Assembly: GCA_021300015.1 (NCBI GenBank)
Contig: JAJTFB010000005.1
Location: 1 to 64,000 of the forward strand
Reading direction: 5' to 3'
From: Pirellula sp.
Lineage (GTDB): Bacteria > Planctomycetota > Planctomycetia > Pirellulales > Pirellulaceae
DNA: 64,000 nt
Made by a program: the position numbers and the translations under genes. Under the pieces are notes generated by a model. It was given only the letters and a program-made list of their open reading frames with translations. It was not told where the DNA came from and did not search any database. Positions 34,974 through 44,682 of the stretch are shown piece by piece. Numbering within the stretch: position 1 is the stretch's first letter; every line of letters starts with the position of its first letter.

Positions 34974-36191
34974 CTATTTTGATTGTGGATATTTCGATTG
35001 CAGCAAAGCTGCAGCGAATCCAATCAAATCGCCTCGTTGCTTTGCATGGTCTTTCATCGGTTGGAATTCACCCGAGGCGCTCGATAATTCGATGAGCGAT
35101 GGGGCCACACCAAAAGGGCGCATCCCATCGGGCATCGTGCGAATCAAGTACTTGGTGGCCTCATCTGGCCGACCAATTCTTGCAAGCAAATCCGCGTAGG
35201 TTTCGATTCCAATCGTTCCATGCTCTTCCAAATCGATCGATTCCGCTTTCTGCCGAAAAACACGCAAGGCTGCATCGACATGTTCGCCCAGCAACGCCCG
35301 AAACCAAGCCAAACTCATCGGATATAGATCCGCAAAAGGCTCTTCGCTCGAATATTGATACTGTGCGTGCAACTGCCTGCCATACTCGGCCAAATCGGCC
35401 GCTAATCTCAGCGTCGACGGATCATCAAGCACGCGTGCGAAGCGGACCGTCGATGCCAAGTGCGTTGTATCCAAATGGTACGTTCCATCCCGTAGCAGAC
35501 CAGGCACGAGTCCTAGCCAAGCGACGATGGAGCGATCCTCAGGTGCTTGCACCTGTGGCATACGCCTCGTGACATCCGCGATCAAATTCGCAAGCAGCTC
35601 TTGATGAACATGCTTTACCAAAGCCTCGACCGCCGCCTGCTGATCCGATCTACCGCGCATCGCGACAATCGAATCGAGCATGGTGATGGTGTTGCACGTG
35701 CCCCGCATCTTCAAACACAGCTCGGTACCCCGACCAATATCCACACCTTCGTGCACGTAGAGATTAAGCAACAGGTCTAGGTTGTCTTGAGTTGGCTCGA
35801 CGGCCGCCATCGCTTCGGATGCAAAAGCATCATCGCCGACGGCTCGCAGATACATCCAACCTTCTTGCAACCTTCCCGAACGCATCAGACCTCCTCCGAC
35901 CTCTCGACATGCATCTAGAAGCCGTTTGTCTAACTCATCCTGCACTTGTGGATCCTGTTGGATCGCGCCCGATCTTCTTCCGTGTTCGCCGATGGGATCG
36001 ACTTGCACTGGAGGCAAACCCAGCTCCACGCGATGCAACATCTTCCGAGCCTCGAATAATTCCGGATATAACTTCTGCTGCCGCATTCGCTCAACAAGCT
36101 CTTGCGCAGCGGCCTGAAGACCTTCCTTGTCCGCAAGCTGCTCGAGCATCATGAAGTCATCGTTAGTTATCGAACCCGTAGGATTATGCAT
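34974..36191 (-). CDS. Uncharacterised helical-repeat protein
   Basis: 405 residues, no signal peptide or membrane helix. The sequence looks all-helical with TPR-like pairs (LEQLADKEGLQAAAQELVERMRQQKLYPELFEARKML; ADLYPMSLAWFRALLGEHVDAALRVFRQKAE; YADLLARIGRPDEATKYLI). A cysteine pair in TELCLKMRGTCNTI has no known meaning. I do not recognise a catalytic motif or a named family. It lies 23 bp upstream of the U32 gene stop on the same strand and may be read from the same transcript. Confidence 0.75.
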   Translation of the reverse strand: MHNPTGSITNDDFMMLEQLADKEGLQAAAQELVERMRQQKLYPELFEARKMLHRVELGLPPVQVDPIGEHGRRSGAIQQDPQVQDELDKRLLDACREVGGGLMRSGRLQEGWMYLRAVGDDAFASEAMAAVEPTQDNLDLLLNLYVHEGVDIGRGTELCLKMRGTCNTITMLDSIVAMRGRSDQQAAVEALVKHVHQELLANLIADVTRRMPQVQAPEDRSIVAWLGLVPGLLRDGTYHLDTTHLASTVRFARVLDDPSTLRLAADLAEYGRQLHAQYQYSSEEPFADLYPMSLAWFRALLGEHVDAALRVFRQKAESIDLEEHGTIGIETYADLLARIGRPDEATKYLIRTMPDGMRPFGVAPSLIELSSASGEFQPMKDHAKQRGDLIGFAAALLQSKYPQSK

Positions 36192-36214
36192 TGCGTAAAC
36201 TGCCGTTCTTTAAA

Positions 36215-38797
36215 CTACAAAATGGCCAAAGGGTTTCGCGGATGTTCCAAAGTTCCCCGAATTATTCCCAAACGATTCTCGGCTCGAAGCGTTTTCCAAA
36301 CGGTCGAGCCATCAATTTTGCCTTGCAAAAGATTGCTATAAAGCTCCCAGAGCCTACGAAGTTCGCTCGCGGGTGCATCGCGTAAAATTTCTATCCGAAA
36401 TTTCGTGATTCGCTCGTTAAGTAATTTCACCACAACCTCTGCGCCGCTCTGCGCATTACCGTTGTATAGCGTATTGCGACATCCTATATCCGCATGCAAT
36501 ACATGCTCGACGCCAATGCGATCGCGAAGTTTCACTTCGTGACGATCGCAAGGTCGCCCACAATTCGATTTGTTCGTACCCGGCGAAAGCACCGTGCAAA
36601 ATACACAATGCTCCATATGAAACATCGGCATATGCTGGTGAATAACCACCTCGATCCATTCGGCAGGGGTGCCTTGTATAAACTCCATCAACTGGTCCCG
36701 ATTCAAATCATACGAAGCCGTTACATGTTGGGCCCCCTGAGAAACAAGCCACTGCGCCGTAAGCGGATTGGTTACATTCAACGAGAAATCCGCATCGACG
36801 GCTATACCATGCTCCGTGGCATACCTTAATGCAGCAAGGTTCCTTGCTAGCCATCCGTCCGCTTGATGCTTTTGCAACGCCTTGAATAAACCAACCTCTC
36901 CTTCTTTTAATATTCGCAGTGTCGCAAGGTAAATCGAGGCCCCCGCGACCCGGCAACGCTCGACGGCTTGGCGATACTCCCGAATGTCATGAAACTCCAC
37001 CGCAATATCTCTCGCACCAGCCTCGAGCAAGGTATCGAGCTGCACAAGGGTCCGGCATAGGACCCGAAGCCTAGGGGTTTGCTGTCCGACTGCCTGGCTA
37101 GAGTCTGGGTCCTTGAAAGGCTCCTGGGCTCCAGAAGATTTGACATTGGCTAGCATCGATCGGACCACCCCGGCCGGGCGGATCAAACGCTCCGAGTCCT
37201 GCTGACGAGCCTTGTCGAGCAACTCGATGAGCGACTTGCGCAACTCGCCAAGGATCGAGAGCGGCAGCATTGGCTCGCCGTGGATTTCGACTTGGCAATC
37301 GACGATCTCATAAGGTGTATTTCCAAGCCGATTGAGTTGCTGGAAAATCGCCTCCTGCGTGGCTGGATGCTTCTGCGCTTTGAGCGGAGCATAGGGGTGG
37401 TTGAGCGATATCGACCAGTCGGATTTCTCTAACCCCTCACGAGACTCTGACCATGCGACCTTCAGCGCGATGGGCTCTCCGAGGCGAAGCGTTCCGGAAA
37501 CCCTTAAATGGATTTTTCGTTCGAAGTTCTCTTTGGCAAACGTCTGCCGCCATCGCTTCGAGAGCCTAGGCGCATCGGTCTGCCAAATGGCTTGCCCCTC
37601 AAGGATCTGCGCATCGCGAATGAGACCTTTTTGGAAATCGAGTTCGACAAGGCCCGGTCCGGCTTGGTCGGTCGGCCTTTGGTTGACATAAATCTGAAAG
37701 ATTCGGCCTCCGACCTCATTGCCAGCCGATCGATCGGCTTGGAATACCACGCCGTCGCCGTTGGCCAATTCGACGTCGAGTTCCGCGACGATGCGATCCC
37801 CTTTCTTGCGTACCACACGGCCAGCAAGCACGCCTTGTTTGGCGCTGGTCAAGCCCGGTACGAGCCGTTTATGATCGCAACCTTCAAGCCACCCCGGAGA
37901 GAACCCGCGCGAGAAACTCAACTCCATCTCGCGTTGGCTCTTTGGATCCAAAACGACTTGCTTGCCTGCCATCGTATCGTCGATCGCTCGTCGGTAATGT
38001 CGGACGATGTTCGCGACATACTCAGGGGATTTCAAACGTCCCTCGATCTTCAGCGATGCTACCCCGGCTTCGATCAGATCGGGGATCTGCTCGTAGGCCG
38101 CTAAGTCCTGCGGTGAGAGCAGGTACTTCATATCGCCGAGTTCGATCGATTTTCCGTCCCGGATCAGTTCATATTCCAGCCTACAAGCCTGGGCGCATTG
38201 GCCACGGTTGGCCGAACGCCCACCGAGCGACTCGCTGGTCAAGCACTGGCCGCTGTAAGCCACGCACAGGGCACCGTGGACGAATGTCTCGACTGGCATC
38301 GAAGTCGAAGCCGTGATCTTGCGTATCTCGCTAAGCGAACATTCACGGGCAAGCACCACGCGGTCGATACCGAGCGATTCGACCGCCGCGATGGTTCGCT
38401 CGCAGGTCATCGTCATCTGGGTGCTGGCATGCACGCTGAGCTTCGGGCAAATCTGGCGGATCAGCCGCACGGCGCCTAGGTCCTGCACGAGTACCGCATC
38501 GACTCCCGACTGGGCGATGGCCCGGACATGGCTCTCGAAGGCTTCGAGTTCATCGGTGAAAATTAGCGTGTTGAGTGTCACAAAGCCTGAGACCCCGCGT
38601 CGATGCAGATGGGACATCAGCTTTGGAAGCTCTTCGAGATCGAAATTGACGGCTCGCGCCCGGGCATTGAAGCCAGCAGCGAGTCCAAAGTAAATTGCGT
38701 CGGCTCCGTTCTCAACAGCCGCATGGACGCAGTCCCAGTTTCCCGCAGGGGCCAGCAGCTCGGGCGCCGGCGTCCCTTGGGACGATGTCGTTCTCAT
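36215..38797 (-). CDS. Peptidase family U32 protein (RlhA-like)
   Basis: 860 residues. PELLAPAGNWDCVHAAVENGADAIYFG opens the U32 TIM-barrel-like domain. FVHGALCVAYSGQCLTSESLGGRSANRGQCAQACR is the conserved U32 signature with clustered cysteines, and EHCVFCTVLSPGTNKSNCGRPC near the C-terminus is a further cysteine set. Such cysteines bind an iron-sulfur cluster in the RlhA/TrhP/UbiU relatives, which hydroxylate rRNA, tRNA or ubiquinone precursors; the name peptidase is historical. A middle domain of about 200 residues (from RVVRKKGDRIVAELDVELANGD) resembles DUF3656. The length is typical of the long, two-lobed RlhA type. RNA hydroxylation is the best guess. Confidence 0.87.
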   Translation of the reverse strand: MRTTSSQGTPAPELLAPAGNWDCVHAAVENGADAIYFGLAAGFNARARAVNFDLEELPKLMSHLHRRGVSGFVTLNTLIFTDELEAFESHVRAIAQSGVDAVLVQDLGAVRLIRQICPKLSVHASTQMTMTCERTIAAVESLGIDRVVLARECSLSEIRKITASTSMPVETFVHGALCVAYSGQCLTSESLGGRSANRGQCAQACRLEYELIRDGKSIELGDMKYLLSPQDLAAYEQIPDLIEAGVASLKIEGRLKSPEYVANIVRHYRRAIDDTMAGKQVVLDPKSQREMELSFSRGFSPGWLEGCDHKRLVPGLTSAKQGVLAGRVVRKKGDRIVAELDVELANGDGVVFQADRSAGNEVGGRIFQIYVNQRPTDQAGPGLVELDFQKGLIRDAQILEGQAIWQTDAPRLSKRWRQTFAKENFERKIHLRVSGTLRLGEPIALKVAWSESREGLEKSDWSISLNHPYAPLKAQKHPATQEAIFQQLNRLGNTPYEIVDCQVEIHGEPMLPLSILGELRKSLIELLDKARQQDSERLIRPAGVVRSMLANVKSSGAQEPFKDPDSSQAVGQQTPRLRVLCRTLVQLDTLLEAGARDIAVEFHDIREYRQAVERCRVAGASIYLATLRILKEGEVGLFKALQKHQADGWLARNLAALRYATEHGIAVDADFSLNVTNPLTAQWLVSQGAQHVTASYDLNRDQLMEFIQGTPAEWIEVVIHQHMPMFHMEHCVFCTVLSPGTNKSNCGRPCDRHEVKLRDRIGVEHVLHADIGCRNTLYNGNAQSGAEVVVKLLNERITKFRIEILRDAPASELRRLWELYSNLLQGKIDGSTVWKTLRAENRLGIIRGTLEHPRNPLAIL

Positions 38798-38854
38798 TTT
38801 CGCTCGCCTTGATACGCGTTGATCAAAACCAATGGAATCTCAGTCATCGGTTTC

Positions 38855-39886
38855 CTAAAGTACCCCAGCGGTCGCTTGGGGTTTAGGAAGTTCGTTCAGT
38901 AGTCTTGCGACGATCGCGTCGGCATCGATTCCTTCGGCTTGGGCACCGAAGGTTGGGACAATTCGGTGGCGTAAGACGGGGGCGGCAAGGGCTTGGATGT
39001 CCTCGGTCGTTACGTGCAACCTGCCGTTGAGAAGCGCTCGGGCCTTGCTGGCCACGACGATTTGCTGGCAGGCTCTCGGGCCTGGTCCCCATTGGACCCA
39101 AGGTGCGACCCACTTGGGTGCCGAGGACTCTTTGGGACGCAAGGAGCGAACCAAGTCCAGAACGTACTGCTTGACATGCTCGGGCAGGGGGACGAGTCGA
39201 ACGATCCGCTGGTATTCGAGGATCTCTTGGCCGGTGATGACCGGCTCAATGGTTCCTGCAAAATTTCCAGTGGTCCGCTCGATGATCTCCCCTTCTTGCT
39301 CGCGGCTCGGGTAGTCGACGACGGTCTGGAACAAAAAACGGTCGCGTTGGGCTTCGGGAAGTGGATAGGTTCCTTCTTGCTCGATCGGATTTTGCGTGGC
39401 CAACACGAAGAATGGCTCGGAGAGCTTGTAGGTTTTTCCGCCGATCGTCACGCAATGTTCTTGCATGGCTTCAAGCAGGGCGGCTTGGGTTTTCGGAGGT
39501 GTTCGATTGATTTCGTCGGCTAGGAGAATCTGAGTAAACACCGGTCCTTTTGCAAAACTCAATTGCCTTGCGCCCGATTCGGATTGTTGAATGATGTCTG
39601 TACCTGTGATATCAGCAGGCATCAAGTCGGGGGTGAACTGAATGCGGTGGAAGTCCAAATCCATGGCTTGAGCCAGCGAGCGGACCATCAGGGTCTTGGC
39701 TAGCCCCGGGACCCCTTCGAGCAAACAGTGGCCTCCGGCGAGCATGGCGATCAGGAGTTGTTCGATCGTAGCATCCTGGCCGACGATGACTTGGGATACC
39801 TGCTGCTTGATCTTGGCGAATGACTCCCTGAGGGATTTCGCGCGAGCCATTTCTTCAGAGGATGGAGGAGGTGGGATGGTGCTCAT
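38855..39886 (-). CDS. MoxR-family AAA+ ATPase
   Basis: 343 residues from the ATG at 39886; the frame opens earlier (39946) but without family similarity. Walker A is [19 protein letters not shown], Walker [25 protein letters not shown], sensor 1 [26 protein letters not shown]. The C-terminal lid starts near [14 protein letters not shown]. MoxR ATPases act as chaperones that mature or activate partners, usually DUF58 and von Willebrand A proteins encoded next to them. No such partner follows here, so the usual operon is split in this genome or lies elsewhere. Confidence 0.93.
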   Translation of the reverse strand: MSTIPPPPSSEEMARAKSLRESFAKIKQQVSQVIVGQDATIEQLLIAMLAGGHCLLEGVPGLAKTLMVRSLAQAMDLDFHRIQFTPDLMPADITGTDIIQQSESGARQLSFAKGPVFTQILLADEINRTPPKTQAALLEAMQEHCVTIGGKTYKLSEPFFVLATQNPIEQEGTYPLPEAQRDRFLFQTVVDYPSREQEGEIIERTTGNFAGTIEPVITGQEILEYQRIVRLVPLPEHVKQYVLDLVRSLRPKESSAPKWVAPWVQWGPGPRACQQIVVASKARALLNGRLHVTTEDIQALAAPVLRHRIVPTFGAQAEGIDADAIVARLLNELPKPQATAGVL

Positions 39887-40009
39887 GGGGATACGGGTAG
39901 GAAGGCGGGTGGATTTGGCTCGATGCGGGCGGGTAATGCAGCCCACATTTCTGGGGGGACATCAGTGTACCCCAAGTCGCTACGAATTGCGGGAATTTCG
40001 GGCCGAAAA

Positions 40010-41047
40010 TCAGCGTTTAGGGCGGACCAAACCGGGCTGAACATCCAGATCGAGAGGGTCGAATTGACCACGGCGGATTTTTTCCCAAGCCAACGCGCCC
40101 ATGGCGGCATTGTCGGTACACCACTGGGGTTTGGCGATGACCAACTCGACATTCCGGGCTTGGCAAGCTAGGGTTAGCTGTTCTCGAAAGCTGGTGTTCG
40201 CGGCGACTCCACCCCCGACGCACAACCTTTTTGCTCGGGTCTTTTTGACCGCCGCCATCGCTTTGGCGATCAAGCAATCGATGACAGCTTGTTCGAACCC
40301 TGCGGCGATGTTGGCACGCTCTTGCTCGTCGAGGCTTGCGGCTCGTTGGCTTGGATCCGACGGTCCAGCGATGCGATAGCGGACGGCGGTTTTGAGTCCC
40401 GAAAAGCTAAAATCCAACCGTTCTTTGTCTTCAAGAAGGGGTCTAGGAAAACGGATCGCCTGGCGATCTCCTTTGGCCGCAAGCTTTGAAAGCGCCGGTC
40501 CACCGGGGAAGGGCAACCCGAGCATCACGGCGACTTTGTCGAAGGCTTCTCCGGCCGCATCATCGATCGTGCCCCCGAGATAATCCCAGCCCAGAGGCTC
40601 CTGGCAACGGTACAAGGAGGTGTGTCCACCGCTGACGATGAATCCGACGCACGGATAGATCGACTCGGTCAGACCGAGCCCGCACGCGTAAATGTGGGCT
40701 TGGATATGGTTGATCCCGACAATGGGTTTGTTCCAAGCAAGCGCCAGGGCTTTGGCTGCCGAGAGTCCTACGATGAGCGAACCGGGCAGTCCTGGAAAAG
40801 TCGCTACGGCGATGGCGCTGAGCGCATCGGGATGGATTCCGGACTCTTTGAGCGCCGTGTCGAGCACCGGCAGGATCCTCTCTAGGTGCGCGCGAGCGGC
40901 GATCTCGGGGACAACACCGGAAAACTTCTCATGCAGGAATTCCTGAGTCGCTACGCACTCAGCGAGCACGCGGCCATGGGAATCGATCAAGGCTGCTGCG
41001 GTTTCATCGCAGGTCGATTCGATCGCTAAGAGATACTCGGTGCTCAT
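40010..41047 (-). CDS. tsaD: tRNA N6-threonylcarbamoyladenosine synthase subunit TsaD
   Basis: 345 residues. The ASKHA fold features are YLLAIESTCDETAAALID, VPEIAARAHLERILPVL, ATFPGLPGSLIVGL, the metal-binding NHIQAHIYA (H-x-x-x-H), GFIVSGGHTSLY, DDAAGEAFDKVA and GGVAANTSFRE. With TsaB, TsaC and TsaE it transfers the threonylcarbamoyl group to A37 of ANN-decoding tRNAs. The gene follows the uncharacterised helical gene by 6 bp, so they are probably cotranscribed. Confidence 0.97.
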   Translation of the reverse strand: MSTEYLLAIESTCDETAAALIDSHGRVLAECVATQEFLHEKFSGVVPEIAARAHLERILPVLDTALKESGIHPDALSAIAVATFPGLPGSLIVGLSAAKALALAWNKPIVGINHIQAHIYACGLGLTESIYPCVGFIVSGGHTSLYRCQEPLGWDYLGGTIDDAAGEAFDKVAVMLGLPFPGGPALSKLAAKGDRQAIRFPRPLLEDKERLDFSFSGLKTAVRYRIAGPSDPSQRAASLDEQERANIAAGFEQAVIDCLIAKAMAAVKKTRAKRLCVGGGVAANTSFREQLTLACQARNVELVIAKPQWCTDNAAMGALAWEKIRRGQFDPLDLDVQPGLVRPKR

Positions 41048-41053
41048 TGGGGA

Positions 41054-42130
41054 TCAGCCTAGTTCAAAGCCCCGGCCGAGGCGCATGAGCAAAAGATGCT
41101 TGATCCTCGACCAATCTCCAGGTGTTTCCTCCAAGGCCAACGGATTGGCAATCGGTATCGAATAAACAATCCGCTGAACCGAAGCCTCTTCGATTAGGAG
41201 AAAGGCCTCGAGCCATTCTTCGAGGAATTGAAAGTCGAATAGCAATACCTCGGCGATTCGTGCGCTGTTTTGCACGACTCCATCGGATCCTTGCGGGAGC
41301 AGGAATCGGATCAGCTTTGAGGATTGTTCGAGTCGCATGCGTCGGATGATATCCAAGGATCGCAACTGACCGGGTTTTCCCATGCTTTGGAATCGCTCGG
41401 CGATCAGGGATTGGGTAAGGGGGTTTCGGCCTCGGACTAAAGAGATCGTCGCAAGATCCGCGACCGAGGCTTCTTCGCGATCGACTAGAGTCAGGAGTTG
41501 TTCTTCGTATCCGCGGATCGCATGGCGGGAGACGAGTTCCAGGGCGCTGAGTCCAAGGGCACTGGGCTGGGGTTCTTCCCAGGACTCGATTCCTTCGCGG
41601 ATCCATCGGTTGGCCAATCCGCGTTCCCAGAGGCTTTCGAGCGCGATGGCGATATCCTCGGGGGCTCCGTCTTCGAAGTCCCATTCGAGGGAACTCGGTT
41701 CGCGTGCCAGAGCCGCTGCGCGCTGTTCCATGTTCGGGATCGGGACACGGAAAAAAATCTTCGACGTCTCCTTGAGCGTTTTGATTTCTTTCAAATAAGG
41801 AGCAAAGCCTGAGGCTCTTTCGACCGAGATGGCCTCACCGAGCTTGCCGGCGCAGCGGCAGATCCGGTCGGTGATCTTGCGTCCGTGCGACATCTCCTGT
41901 GCCCTGGCCAGAACCACTGGCATTTGATCCGAGCTGATCGCAAGGTGGGAGATCAGGGGGAAATCGTAGAAGGCAGACTCGCAACCGTAGTGGTCCCAGG
42001 CCGCGATGATCGAGGAGAGGATACTCGGGTCCGACGCGTAGCTGTTGGACAGTAGGTCTAGGGAGGCCGAGCGGACACGCGGGTCGGTATGCCCGAGCCA
42101 TTGGATCAATTGTTTATCGGATACGGCCAT
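41054..42130 (-). CDS. Uncharacterised HEAT-like helical protein
   Basis: 358 residues, soluble, no signal. It begins VSDKQLIQWLGHTDPRVRSASLDLLSNSYASD, which reads like a HEAT/armadillo-type repeat, and continues with further paired helices (ALGLSALELVSRHAIRGYEEQLLTLVDREEASVADLATISLVRGRN). No active-site motif is seen and I do not recognise the family. The 6-bp gap to tsaD implies coupled translation, but a link to tRNA modification is only inferred from position. Confidence 0.75.
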   Translation of the reverse strand: MAVSDKQLIQWLGHTDPRVRSASLDLLSNSYASDPSILSSIIAAWDHYGCESAFYDFPLISHLAISSDQMPVVLARAQEMSHGRKITDRICRCAGKLGEAISVERASGFAPYLKEIKTLKETSKIFFRVPIPNMEQRAAALAREPSSLEWDFEDGAPEDIAIALESLWERGLANRWIREGIESWEEPQPSALGLSALELVSRHAIRGYEEQLLTLVDREEASVADLATISLVRGRNPLTQSLIAERFQSMGKPGQLRSLDIIRRMRLEQSSKLIRFLLPQGSDGVVQNSARIAEVLLFDFQFLEEWLEAFLLIEEASVQRIVYSIPIANPLALEETPGDWSRIKHLLLMRLGRGFELG

Positions 42131-42196
42131 GAGAGCTCAAACACAGATGCATTGATTCGCGGTATTTACGGCGATCAATAGCATAGCACTGGAGAG

Positions 42197-42400
42197 CTAA
42201 TCTGTAACGATCAAAGTTTCTTCGTGTGTGCCTTTAAAGGGCACGATCGGTGTGATCGATACCTTGTTTTTTTGAAGATGTTTGATCTCGGCGCAAAGCC
42301 GATCGAGAACCCCGAGGAGTTCCTCGGAGGCCGATACCCCCAAGTGGAGCCGGAGGGCTTTGCGGGTATCGTGACTGAGAAGTTCTTCGTGATTTGACAT
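42197..42400 (-). CDS. Small uncharacterised protein
   Basis: 67 residues (MSNHEELLSHDTRKALRLHLGVSASEELLGVLDRLCAEIKHL...), lying 57 bp after glmS and 66 bp before the helical gene, all on the minus strand. The sequence is mostly helical for 45 residues and then has a short strand-rich end (VSITPIVPFKGTHEETLIV). Codon use resembles its neighbours. There is no clear ribosome site, so the call rests on position and composition. Confidence 0.55.
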   Translation of the reverse strand: MSNHEELLSHDTRKALRLHLGVSASEELLGVLDRLCAEIKHLQKNKVSITPIVPFKGTHEETLIVTD

Positions 42401-42457
42401 GATGGATAGAGGATTTAGGAATAAGAGTTGTCGGGTGGGGCTTGATGTCGGTGATTT

Positions 42458-44344
42458 TTACTCGACAGTAACGCTTTTTGCTAAGTTTCGCGGTTTGTCG
42501 ACGTCGCATCCCCGAAGCAATGCGATGTGGTATGCTAAAAGTTGCAGTGGAACGACACTGACGACAGGCTGAAGAGGTTCAGCGACCGAGGGAACGAGAA
42601 TGATCCGATCGGCGAGTTTTTCAAGTTGCGAATCAACGCTGTCGGTCACGGCAATCACTGGGCCTCCGCGCGCCTTGACCTCCTGGAGGTTGCTCATGAT
42701 TTTGTCATACACAAGCCCCTTGGATATCAAAAAGACCGATGGGGTGTGTTGATCTACCAGGGCGATTGGGCCATGTTTCATTTCCGCAGCGGGATATCCC
42801 TCGGCATGGATGTAGCTGATCTCTTTGAGCTTCAGCGCCCCTTCGAGGGCGGTTGGGAAAAGATAATTGCGGCCTAGATAAAGCACATTCGTTGCGTCCT
42901 GAAATTCATGCGCGATCTGTTTGATCTGCTCTTCCGTGTTCAGTGCTAATTGGACTTGGTCTGCGAGAGCTTCAAGCTCATCGATCCAACGCAATCCGTC
43001 TTCGAAACTCAGGTGCCTCATGCGTCCGAAATAGAGTGCAAGCAATGCCAATACGACGATTTGGGAAGTGAAAGCCTTCGTCGATGCGACTCCGATTTCA
43101 GGCCCTGCATGGAGGTAAATCCCCCCGTCGGCTTCACGTGCGATGCTGCTGCCGATGTTGTTGCAGATCGCCATGGTAGGATGGCCTTTGCGTCGCATTT
43201 CCCTAAGTGCTGCTAGGGTATCGGCCGTCTCCCCGCTTTGGGTGATACCGAAGACAAGCGTCTGCTTATCGACCGGTGGGTTTCGGTATCGAAGTTCACT
43301 CGCGTATTCGACTTCTACGGGCATGCGCGAGATTTGCTCGATCATGTATTCGCCGATGAGTGCCGAGTGCCACGAAGTTCCGCACCCGGTCAGCACCAAT
43401 CGCTCGATATTACGAAGTTGAGGAACCGTCAGATTCAATCCACCTAGTTTTGCTGTCGCATCGTCTCGATCGAGCCTGCCTCGGAGCGCATTGCGGATCG
43501 CTTCGGGCTGCTGATAGATCTCCTTGTGCATGTAATGCTCGTAGCCCTCGCAACTGTGCGAGTCTTGGGCCTTTGCCAAGAACTGGATGTTAGGTTGAAC
43601 CGTACCGGTATCCCGCTGAATGACCTGTATGGAGCGCGAGGTGATGATCGCGATTTGGTGATCGACCAAGGTGATGATTTTATCGGTTTTTCCATGCAAC
43701 GGCGCAGGGTCGCTCGCAATGAATTGCTCGCCTTGGCCGACACCGATCACCAAAGGGCTACCGCATCGAGCGGCGAGCAAGAAATCTGGCTTGCCGTGAA
43801 ACATGACTACCAAGCCATAGGTTCCCCGAAGACGAGCCAGGACCAAGCGGAGAGCATTGGCATGGTCGATCGGTGCTTGGTCGTTGAGTTCACCAGCTTG
43901 TCGCATCTGGCAAAGCGTCTGATGCAACAATTGAGCTACGACTTCGGTATCGGTCTGAGATTGAAACGAGTAGCCTTGTTCGATCAGCTCCTGCTTGAGC
44001 TCCTGGTAGTTCTCGATCACGCCGTTGTGGACCAAAGCCAGATCGGAAAGCCCTCCGAACTCTGGATGACCACCGTAATGGGGGTGGGCGTTGGATTCCG
44101 TCGCCGCGCCGTGAGTTGCCCAGCGTGTATGCCCAATCCCTATGCGACTCGTTACAGGTTGACTGCGGACCAACGTTTCGAGATTCGAGATTCGCCCAAC
44201 ACTGCGGCGTCGTTCCAAGATCCCATCGTCCCTAACGAAGCACAAACCTGCGCTGTCGTATCCACGATACTCCAGTCGGTACAAGCCTTGGAGAAGGAAT
44301 TCCGTCGTGTCTGACTTGCCAACGTAACCGACGATCCCACACAT
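42458..44344 (-). CDS. glmS: Glutamine-fructose-6-phosphate aminotransferase
   Basis: 628 residues. Class II glutamine amidotransferase domain from the catalytic Cys2 (MCGIVGYVGKSDTTEFLLQGL) with GIGHTRWATHGAATESNAHPH and DLALVHNGVIENY. Two SIS domains follow: LVLTGCGTSWHSALIGEYMIEQ, GITQSGETADTLAALREM, then YLGRNYLFPTALEGALKLKEISYIHAEGYPAAEMKHGPIAL. The C-terminus ends NLAKSVTVE as in the family. It makes glucosamine-6-phosphate, the first step to UDP-GlcNAc. A GGGTGAT site precedes the ATG. The sugar nucleotidyltransferase gene upstream fits the same pathway. No glmS ribozyme was recognised. Confidence 0.97.
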   Translation of the reverse strand: MCGIVGYVGKSDTTEFLLQGLYRLEYRGYDSAGLCFVRDDGILERRRSVGRISNLETLVRSQPVTSRIGIGHTRWATHGAATESNAHPHYGGHPEFGGLSDLALVHNGVIENYQELKQELIEQGYSFQSQTDTEVVAQLLHQTLCQMRQAGELNDQAPIDHANALRLVLARLRGTYGLVVMFHGKPDFLLAARCGSPLVIGVGQGEQFIASDPAPLHGKTDKIITLVDHQIAIITSRSIQVIQRDTGTVQPNIQFLAKAQDSHSCEGYEHYMHKEIYQQPEAIRNALRGRLDRDDATAKLGGLNLTVPQLRNIERLVLTGCGTSWHSALIGEYMIEQISRMPVEVEYASELRYRNPPVDKQTLVFGITQSGETADTLAALREMRRKGHPTMAICNNIGSSIAREADGGIYLHAGPEIGVASTKAFTSQIVVLALLALYFGRMRHLSFEDGLRWIDELEALADQVQLALNTEEQIKQIAHEFQDATNVLYLGRNYLFPTALEGALKLKEISYIHAEGYPAAEMKHGPIALVDQHTPSVFLISKGLVYDKIMSNLQEVKARGGPVIAVTDSVDSQLEKLADRIILVPSVAEPLQPVVSVVPLQLLAYHIALLRGCDVDKPRNLAKSVTVE

Positions 44345-44682
44345 AGATCACCCATCAAATAGGGATAAAAACAGGAAAAGATGACAAAGAGTCTTTGCCG
44401 GCGTCCGTTCCGCGTGCAGTGGGCGAGTATTGATTAAATCAGAAGCTGAAGAAAAGTCTACGCGAATCGCTTGAAATTCAGGCGTGCTTTTGAAGACCCA
44501 AACCTACCGAAGTTTTTCGTAACTTTTGATGCTCTGGAGCACAAGATGCTCTGGGTCGGCCTGCGACCCTTCAATTGCATTTTAGGTCTCGCATTCCGCC
44601 GCTAGCTCTATGGGTCGGTTTGACTGCCGAGGCGGCAAGATAAAACGCGGAAAAATAAAAAATAGGAGTCGGGGATGACGGT
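44345..44682. other. Intergenic gap between glmS and sugar nucleotidyltransferase
   Basis: 338 bp. It contains a direct repeat GATGCTCTGG (44528-44537 and 44545-44554) and, read on the minus strand just after the upstream gene's stop, a T-rich tract. No hairpin convincing enough for a terminator and no gene was seen. Confidence 0.45.

Noticed and set aside
44345-44400. glmS ribozyme upstream of glmS
   Set aside because: The leader is too short and lacks the conserved ribozyme core; such ribozymes are mostly in Firmicutes.
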